A stretch of 17,675 bases of DNA from Candidatus Sigynarchaeota archaeon (lineage in GTDB: Archaea; Asgardarchaeota; Lokiarchaeia; Sigynarchaeales; Sigynarchaeaceae): the NCBI GenBank assembly GCA_030587525.1, contig JAUQYW010000711.1, forward strand, positions 1 through 17,675, read 5' to 3'. Both the position numbers and the translations under genes were made by a program. Below are positions 13,195 to 17,675 of this stretch, piece after piece (positions within the stretch are counted from its first letter, which is position 1; each line of letters starts with the position of its first letter). Under the pieces are notes generated by a model, which did not search any database, had not been told where the DNA came from, and saw only the letters and a list, made by a program, of their open reading frames with translations.

Positions 13195-14394
13195 TCACGT
13201 CCCTGAAGATGCCAGCTCTGGGCGAGTGGGGCTTCGTGCCATGTCCCGTGCCTGCAGCAACGAGAGCAAGACTGTGCCCAGCGTGGACCAGGTGAAGATC
13301 AAGTTCCCGAAATCTGCCTCGTCCCCGGAAATATTGCCGATCACGGGTTGAAGCAAGTATCCCGTCACCATAATGGCCAGGAACAAGATCATCGCCAGAA
13401 AATCGACCCGGAACGTGCGCTGCTTGCACCGGATCACGAGTTTTTTCGCGTGGGCGATGCTGAACACGACGATGAGCACGATCGCCCCCATAACGAGCCA
13501 CCACGTCGCCTCGCCCGAAGGATACTCGCTCGTCGCGAACTGGAGCGCGCCAAGGTTAAAACTGATGTATTGAAATTCCGTGCTGCTCCAGTCGATCGTG
13601 CCGTCGCGGACGGTCGCGAGGTTCACGGACGCCATCACCGTGTACATGACGATGACGTTGCACGCCGCGATGGCTGCCATGACGATGGCCTTGACGTTGC
13701 GGCGGTCTAGCGCGTCCCTGAGCGTCGATAGCGGTTTCTTGCCCTGGCGCTTTGCCTTGATGATGGCCCAGCCGAGTGCAAGTACTGCCACGATGATCCC
13801 CAGGATTATTTGGGCAACAATAAGGATGTCGTTTTCCCCGACGAAGAGCACGAACTGCCCGCGGACGTAGTAATTGCTGCCACTCCGGCGATAATGCCCG
13901 ATGGCGTCGATGAAGTGGTGGCTCAAGCCACCGGCGAGCACGGCGAGAAACACGTCCGCCCACGAGTGCCGGGGATCCAACCTGGCTGGGCCCGTGGAAC
14001 CCGCCAGATCCGGGACCTTGCTAGCCTTGCTGGCCTTGGAACGAGCCCGGTCGAAGCCGAGCGAGATGCCATACCACATGATCGACCACGGGACAGCCCA
14101 GAACACCCAGCCCAAGTAGGAATGGACGGCCTCGCCGAGCATGGACACGGGATCGGACTGCAGCGCGGAGCCGATCCCCCAGAGGATCGCCGCAAAGTCG
14201 GGGCCGATGTAATTATTGAACACGTAAATGAAGATGAGGCAAAGGCTGAAGCGCTTCGCGCCATCCTTGCCTTCCGTTAACTTCCATAATAACAAGCCAA
14301 TCATGGTGCCGAAGACGGCGTGAAAGATGCCTGGCGTGCTTTTTTCACCTGAGTCCAGCGGGGCGCGGGAGCAGAGCACCGCGGAGATGGTCAT
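13195..14394 (-). CDS. Multi-pass membrane protein, YdjM/DUF457-like metal-hydrolase motif order
   Basis: The 399-residue protein has about eight or nine hydrophobic segments (roughly 23-37, 50-73, 93-112, 146-162, 188-212, 236-257, 298-315, 330-349, 365-382). Conserved-looking polar residues sit in the order known from the YdjM/DUF457 membrane-bound metal-dependent hydrolases: H25 at the start of the first helix, GPD (64-66), HS (91-92) before the next helix, then GGLSHHFIDAIGH (155-167) with H159, H160, D163 and H167. In YdjM the order is GH, PDIDH, THS and SH..D. A second half (about 235-385) is four more helices without such residues, making it longer than YdjM. Biochemical activity in this family is not well established. 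The ATG at 14394 is preceded at about 22 bp by a TATA-like AGATATGTAA. An Arg/Lys/Ser/Ala-rich loop (115-127) is probably cytoplasmic. Confidence 0.6.
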   Translation of the reverse strand: MTISAVLCSRAPLDSGEKSTPGIFHAVFGTMIGLLLWKLTEGKDGAKRFSLCLIFIYVFNNYIGPDFAAILWGIGSALQSDPVSMLGEAVHSYLGWVFWAVPWSIMWYGISLGFDRARSKASKASKVPDLAGSTGPARLDPRHSWADVFLAVLAGGLSHHFIDAIGHYRRSGSNYYVRGQFVLFVGENDILIVAQIILGIIVAVLALGWAIIKAKRQGKKPLSTLRDALDRRNVKAIVMAAIAACNVIVMYTVMASVNLATVRDGTIDWSSTEFQYISFNLGALQFATSEYPSGEATWWLVMGAIVLIVVFSIAHAKKLVIRCKQRTFRVDFLAMILFLAIMVTGYLLQPVIGNISGDEADFGNLIFTWSTLGTVLLSLLQARDMARSPTRPELASSGT

Positions 14395-14500
14395 AAGATC
14401 GCCGGGGAGTTTACATATCTTGCTCCTAGTAAGTACATACCTTGCTGCGCATTGGCTTCATGGTGGCGTGAAGGAACAACCGAAGGTTGCCTGGTTTTTT

Positions 14501-14509
14501 CTTAAATAA
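14501..14509 (+). promoter_or_regulatory. TATA-like box of the AbrB-PIN operon
   Basis: CTTAAATAA lies after a T-run, about 58 bp before the ATG at 14563. The predicted RNA start near 14530 leaves a ~33-nt leader that contains AGGTG (14551-14555), 7 nt before that ATG. Confidence 0.45.
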
Positions 14510-14562
14510 CCTGGAACATGTCATAAAGCCAGGATTAGATGTTCTTTTCCAGGTGCATTGGA

Positions 14563-14802
14563 ATGACGGAAGTCGTCGTGAAAGTCATGAAGAAGGGCAT
14601 GATCTCCATTCCTGCCGAGATCCGGAAAAAACACAACATCGTCGACGGCCAGTATATCATCGTGTCGGAGGATGAGGGCGGCACGATCAAGCTAGAGCCT
14701 ATCGAGTCGATCGATGCCTTGCGGAAAAGAGCGCTCACAGTGGCCGAATTCAAGAAGCATCTCGTGGAATCACGCAAAGAAGACTTGGAGCTGGAAAAAT
14801 AG
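14563..14802 (+). CDS. AbrB/MazE (SpoVT-AbrB) family antitoxin
   Basis: This 79-residue protein starts MTEVVVKVMKKGMISIPAEI, followed by RKKHNIVDGQYIIVSEDEGG and IKLEPI: the swapped-hairpin AbrB DNA-binding domain with its K-G-x-[IV]-x-[IL]-P motif. The C-terminal helix (SIDALRKRALTVAEFKKHLVESRKEDLELEK) is the typical toxin-neutralising tail. I chose ATG 14563 over ATG 14539 because AGGTG precedes it at 7 nt and because the extra residues (MFFSRCIG) are not family-like. The stop codon directly abuts the start of the PIN gene (TAGATG), so the pair is one operon. It should repress its own promoter together with the toxin. Confidence 0.85.
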   Translation: MTEVVVKVMKKGMISIPAEIRKKHNIVDGQYIIVSEDEGGTIKLEPIESIDALRKRALTVAEFKKHLVESRKEDLELEK

Positions 14803-15213
14803 ATGGTGCCCCGAGCGTGCCTGGATGCCGGCGTCATCGCGCTGTATTTTCAACAAGATCCACCAGAAAAGATCGTGGCCTTGTTCCAGTCGATAAATAA
14901 CGATAAGATCGAGGCGGTGGTTCCGGAACCCATTCTTATCGAGGTGTTCAAGAATTTGTGCGTCCCGCTGGGAAAGGATTTCGCCACGAGCGCCATAAAC
15001 ACGTTTTTCAACACTATTAAGGCAAGATTCGTTTCGCTATCAAGGCCGCTGATCGTCTCGGCAGGAAAGCTCAAGTGCCAGCATCGAAGCGTGCTTTCCT
15101 ACAATGATGCCATCGTGATCGCTGCCTCGCTGCAAGAAAAGGCCACGTTGCACACGACCGAGAAGGAGTTGCCGAAGATCCCTGGATTGAACGTGGTGAA
15201 ATATGAATTTTAA
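14803..15213 (+). CDS. PIN-domain toxin (VapC-like ribonuclease)
   Basis: The 136-residue protein has the PIN acidic residues in order: D8 in CLDAGVIALYF, E42/E47 in PEPILIEVFKNL, and D102 in SYNDAIVIAAS. The last conserved position, normally Asp in a T-x-D-x-[DE]-F/L motif, reads TTEKEL (E120, E122). The C-terminal LPKIPGLNVV strand matches VapC ends. VapC-type toxins cleave tRNA, rRNA or mRNA when not bound by antitoxin. It starts with no gap after the AbrB antitoxin and a purine-rich GGAGCTGGA lies 8-16 nt before the ATG. The length fits the family. The RNA target cannot be predicted. Confidence 0.85.
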   Translation: MVPRACLDAGVIALYFQQDPPEKIVALFQSINNDKIEAVVPEPILIEVFKNLCVPLGKDFATSAINTFFNTIKARFVSLSRPLIVSAGKLKCQHRSVLSYNDAIVIAASLQEKATLHTTEKELPKIPGLNVVKYEF

Positions 15214-15237
15214 GGCTTTAATCGCTGCTACTTGACC

Positions 15238-15510
15238 TCACCCGTATTCCCACACGACGCCAGTACCACCATCGGGATAGCGGAATTCGATGGCATCAGC
15301 ATCACATGAGAGCCAGCAGCTCCCACATTCCACGCATTTTTCCCGGTAATCCTTGGCGATGACTGCCTTCTTCTGGTACAATTGCCAAGCGCCAACCGGG
15401 CAGATTTTCACGCAATTTCCGCATCCCACGCAGCGATCAACATGTTGGATGATAAAATCCCCCGTCTTGCCAGCACGTTTCACGAGTTTCCGCAAGTCAT
15501 CGATAGCCAT
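15238..15510 (-). CDS. 2[4Fe-4S] ferredoxin (FixX-like), partner of the reductase upstream
   Basis: The 90-residue protein has two full cluster motifs: C27-x2-C30-x2-C33-x3-C37-P and C59-x2-C62-x2-C65-x3-C69. It is cytosolic and should carry two low-potential [4Fe-4S] clusters. The N-terminal extension (AIDDLRKLVKRAGKTGDF) and the C-terminal IEFRYPDGGTGVVWEYG are like FixX-type ferredoxins that serve FixC/GGR flavoproteins. Its ATG overlaps the TAA of the preceding gene by one base (TAATG), so translation is coupled. In Methanosarcina acetivorans a ferredoxin encoded next to geranylgeranyl reductase is needed for full lipid saturation; I infer the same role here. Confidence 0.92.
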   Translation of the reverse strand: MAIDDLRKLVKRAGKTGDFIIQHVDRCVGCGNCVKICPVGAWQLYQKKAVIAKDYREKCVECGSCWLSCDADAIEFRYPDGGTGVVWEYG

Positions 15511-16913
15511 TATTTTCTCATTCCTCCAGTTACACCAGTGGGGCTTGTTTTCTTCTTGGTTTTAAGCCACTTCCAAGCGACTTTCAGCATCGTGCGCCCA
15601 AGCGGGACGCCTGCCTTCTTCATGAGCGGGACAAGGTAGGTTTTCGCGAACTCCAGCAAGAAGGGAAGGTTCTCGCCATAATTTGCTAGCTCCCGCTTGA
15701 AATTCCTGATGTGGGGAGCAGACCAGCTCGCCCAGAACATCAAGTTATTGGCAATTGGTGTGAGCTTGTTCCATTGTGGTGGATCGAAAAAGATGCCCGC
15801 CCACAAGTCTACCCATTCCTTGGGGGTGGTGAATTCTTCCCCGATCGTCGAGGCCTGCCACTTGGCCTCGTACGGTTGTAGGCCCGTGGCGGACGTGTTT
15901 CCCGCGGCAATCGCTTCAGCCGCGGTTTGTGCCGCGAACCGGCCGGAGATCATGGCATAGTTGATACCCTCTGCTTCAAGCGGACAAGGGAAACCGGCAG
16001 CATCTCCCACCAGGAGAATCCCGTCCCCGAAGGTATTCTCGGGGACGTGCGAGAGCCACGGAAGAAGATGCGCGTGGAATTCACGGGGCGTGGCATGCAA
16101 TTTTTGGATGAATTGCTGTAAGGGTTTCGACTGGATGACGTTCTGGAGATATTCATACGGGCTCAAAGCCGATGCCGATTTGTACCGGTCTAGCCATTGC
16201 CCGAACCCGACATGAAAGCCGCCGGGCATCATGGCAACGTAGGTCGCCGGATAAAGGGGGGACACGTAAACATGATTACTATATTCTTCCGGTCCGATGA
16301 TTTCATTGATCCTTGCCTCGGGAGCGGAAAAATCGCAATCCACGACGAGCGTGATCTCGTCGGGACGCCATTTCTTTCTCAAGCCTGCCTGGCACGCGAT
16401 CTTTGAAGTCGCGCCATCGGCGGCGATCGTCACCTTTCCCTCGATTTTTTCTCCCTTGTCGGTTACCACGCCGATAATTTTTCCCGCATCATCCTTGAGA
16501 ACGTTCTCGATCAAGGTCGAGGTCCGTAGCTCGGCACCGGCGTTCACTGCCAGCTTTGCGAGGAATCGATCGAAGCCTGGCCGGTACACGTTGACTTGAA
16601 AGTATTCGCGAGCCTCGGGATATTCCCCGAGATCGCTCGGTGACCATCGCATGGAAAATCGCTCGCCAAGGGTATCATCCAGCAAGTGCAAGGCTTGATA
16701 CTTGATCTTGTAGCTGGGAATGTCGAGGTCTTTCATGAAGTCGAATTCCCGCCACATTCTCGGCGGGAGACCGCATCCCGAAGCCGCTTTATCGCCGGGC
16801 TGGGCGCCTCTCTCGAAAAATATGGTCTTCAATCCTTTTTCAGCTGCAGTTTTTGCCGCGATTGAACCGCCGGGCCCCGCGCCGACGACGAGCACATCCA
16901 CTTTCTCTGGCAT
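15510..16913 (-). CDS. Geranylgeranyl reductase family FAD-dependent oxidoreductase
   Basis: A flavoprotein of 467 residues from ATG 16913. It has an N-terminal Rossmann motif (VLVVGAGPGGSIAAKTAAEKG with FFERG ending the second strand), an SGCGLPP segment near the flavin (about 45-51), the central TIAADGATSKIA motif, and the FAD-closing ILLVGDAAGFPCPLEAEGIN followed by ISGRFAAQTAAEAI. This is the GGR/FixC order. GGRs reduce the double bonds of geranylgeranyl chains in archaeal ether lipids or quinones, at the membrane. A GTG at 16931 is an alternative start, but a TATA-like ATAAATA lies near 16950, which puts the RNA start near 16927, downstream of that GTG. The ferredoxin gene overlaps its stop, giving an electron donor. 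Since archaea often have several GGR paralogs, the exact substrate (phospholipid, menaquinone or other isoprenoid) is open. Confidence 0.88.
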   Translation of the reverse strand: MPEKVDVLVVGAGPGGSIAAKTAAEKGLKTIFFERGAQPGDKAASGCGLPPRMWREFDFMKDLDIPSYKIKYQALHLLDDTLGERFSMRWSPSDLGEYPEAREYFQVNVYRPGFDRFLAKLAVNAGAELRTSTLIENVLKDDAGKIIGVVTDKGEKIEGKVTIAADGATSKIACQAGLRKKWRPDEITLVVDCDFSAPEARINEIIGPEEYSNHVYVSPLYPATYVAMMPGGFHVGFGQWLDRYKSASALSPYEYLQNVIQSKPLQQFIQKLHATPREFHAHLLPWLSHVPENTFGDGILLVGDAAGFPCPLEAEGINYAMISGRFAAQTAAEAIAAGNTSATGLQPYEAKWQASTIGEEFTTPKEWVDLWAGIFFDPPQWNKLTPIANNLMFWASWSAPHIRNFKRELANYGENLPFLLEFAKTYLVPLMKKAGVPLGRTMLKVAWKWLKTKKKTSPTGVTGGMRK

Positions 16914-16948
16914 TGCCTTTCGTGCCTCCACCTAAACCTTTTTCTCCG

Positions 16949-16958
16949 CGTATTTATT
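16949..16958 (-). promoter_or_regulatory. TATA-like element of the reductase-ferredoxin operon
   Basis: On the - strand CAAATAAATACG lies in the 120-bp gap between the AttH-like gene and the reductase, about 40 bp before ATG 16913. The expected RNA start leaves a short leader containing GGAGG and AAAGG. I see nothing else in 16932-17050. Confidence 0.4.
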
Positions 16959-17050
16959 TGATTTCCGAGGATTCACGCGGCAACCATCGTAAAATCCTTG
17001 ACTGCTTGATGAAATGGAATTGGAAAAAGGGAAATCATTGGATGCTGCTA

Positions 17051-17675
17051 TTAATCTTGGGGCGCAGGCTTGAACAGCACTATTTCGTGCAAAGTAGAGC
17101 CGCTTTCCTTGATTTTATTCCCGTCCTTCTCTTGCACTTGCAAATCAAATGCGGATTGGAGCCTGAAATACCCGGGTTTCAACCGCATGAGATTTTTTGC
17201 CAAGAATTGCAGGAACTTTGGAAACCGTTCGAGCATATCTTCTGCTTCGAGCACCTTTTCGACCTTTAAGGTAACTTCCATCTCCCCCGGGACTCGAATC
17301 GTCACGTCGCGCGGGAACGAATGCTTCGCCCGCTCGTTGTATTCGAAATCTTTCTTGATAAAGTCAAAATCACCAGTGCTGAGCACCACGTCCTTGCCCT
17401 TCGCGAGCATGAGAACCTTGACCGCGTGCCGCTTCACTTTCTTGTTGCATTGGATGAAGGCATACGACAGCGAGAAACTATCGGAATATATGCGCCCCCA
17501 CATCCAATATTCGATGATTGCTTGGAACGAGAAATTCAACCAGTTGTGATCGTGATATCCCACGCCGCGGACCGCGATCTGGTGATCTCCGTCGCGAATC
17601 GTTCCTTCCACGGCTGCACGGACGAATGGTACGATCCACGCGAAGTAACCCATATTCCCGAATTCAGAAATACCC
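17051..17675 (-). CDS. AttH/CrtC lipocalin-like protein (5' partial)
   Basis: The frame stays open to the window end, so the N-terminal part is missing; an internal ATG at 17653 is not the true start. The visible ~207 residues begin EFGNMGYFAWIVPFVRAAVEG, then VRGVGYHDHNWLNF, the hallmark of the AttH / carotenoid-1,2-hydratase (CrtC) family: W-x-x-P-x-x-R-A-x-V-E-G followed by G-Y-H-D-H-N-W. CrtC adds water across a terminal isoprenoid double bond; most archaeal relatives are uncharacterised. The second lipocalin domain follows with beta strands such as VTIRVPGEMEVTLKVEKV and ends FRLQSAFDLQVQEKDG. Its place next to a geranylgeranyl reductase suggests a shared isoprenoid or lipid theme, but this is inference. 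The stop is TAA at 17051. Confidence 0.72.
   Translation of the reverse strand, partial: GISEFGNMGYFAWIVPFVRAAVEGTIRDGDHQIAVRGVGYHDHNWLNFSFQAIIEYWMWGRIYSDSFSLSYAFIQCNKKVKRHAVKVLMLAKGKDVVLSTGDFDFIKKDFEYNERAKHSFPRDVTIRVPGEMEVTLKVEKVLEAEDMLERFPKFLQFLAKNLMRLKPGYFRLQSAFDLQVQEKDGNKIKESGSTLHEIVLFKPAPQD

Noticed and set aside
13348..14280. + strand frames opposite the YdjM-like membrane protein
   Set aside because: The - strand frame has regular hydrophobic helices and His/Asp motifs over 399 residues; the opposite frames are charged shadows.
1..17675. tRNA or rRNA genes, CRISPR arrays, transposases, integrases
   Set aside because: No T-loop consensus outside coding DNA, no spaced repeats and no recombinase-like proteins were found on either strand.

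Overview
This window is archaeal, and an Asgard archaeon is my best guess. Archaeal signs: a formylmethanofuran:tetrahydromethanopterin formyltransferase (C1/Wood-Ljungdahl-type metabolism on methanopterin), a geranylgeranyl-reductase/ferredoxin pair (saturation of archaeal lipids), TATA-like boxes about 25 bp before start codons, T-rich gene ends, and surface proteins full of N-x-S/T sequons. The Asgard suggestion rests on a selenocysteine gene whose 3' UTR folds like a eukaryote-type SECIS, and on a degenerate small-GTPase-like protein. It is an inference, not a proof.

Layout. 1-1092 (+): the end of a surface protein with one membrane helix and a Lys/Ala/Glu-rich cytoplasmic tail. 1131-2924 (-): a Sir2 deacylase and Ftr. 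3011-4748 (+): an HDDC2/YfbR-like HD phosphohydrolase and a URO-D-family methyltransferase-like protein. 4764-6104 (-): a membrane-anchored surface protein made of two similar ~150-residue domains. 6318-11075 (+): a two-gene ABC system, a 1343-residue permease with two FtsX units and two large ectodomains followed by a LolD/MacB-type ATPase.

11111-15213 is an accessory-looking stretch. A DUF3368-type PIN toxin and UPF0175-like antitoxin (-, AT-rich) are followed by a 74-residue thioredoxin-fold gene with an in-frame TGA (12125-12349, -), a degenerate GTPase-like protein (-), a YdjM/DUF457-like multi-pass membrane protein (-), and an AbrB-type antitoxin with a PIN toxin (+). 15238-16913 (-) is the ferredoxin and geranylgeranyl-reductase operon. 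17051-17675 (-) is the 3' part of an AttH/CrtC lipocalin-like protein that runs off the window.

The most important observation is the 74-residue gene. Conventional ORF calling misses it because TGA is read as a stop. Reading TGA as selenocysteine gives a CxxU redox motif at the expected place in a thioredoxin-like fold. About 60 nt after the TAA stop lies a hairpin with tandem G.A pairs at its base, a 9-bp helix and an A-rich apical loop, which are the hallmarks of eukaryotic and Lokiarchaeal SECIS elements. No tRNA, rRNA, CRISPR array or insertion sequence was seen. No gene-free stretch exceeds 300 bases; the longest is 6105-6317.
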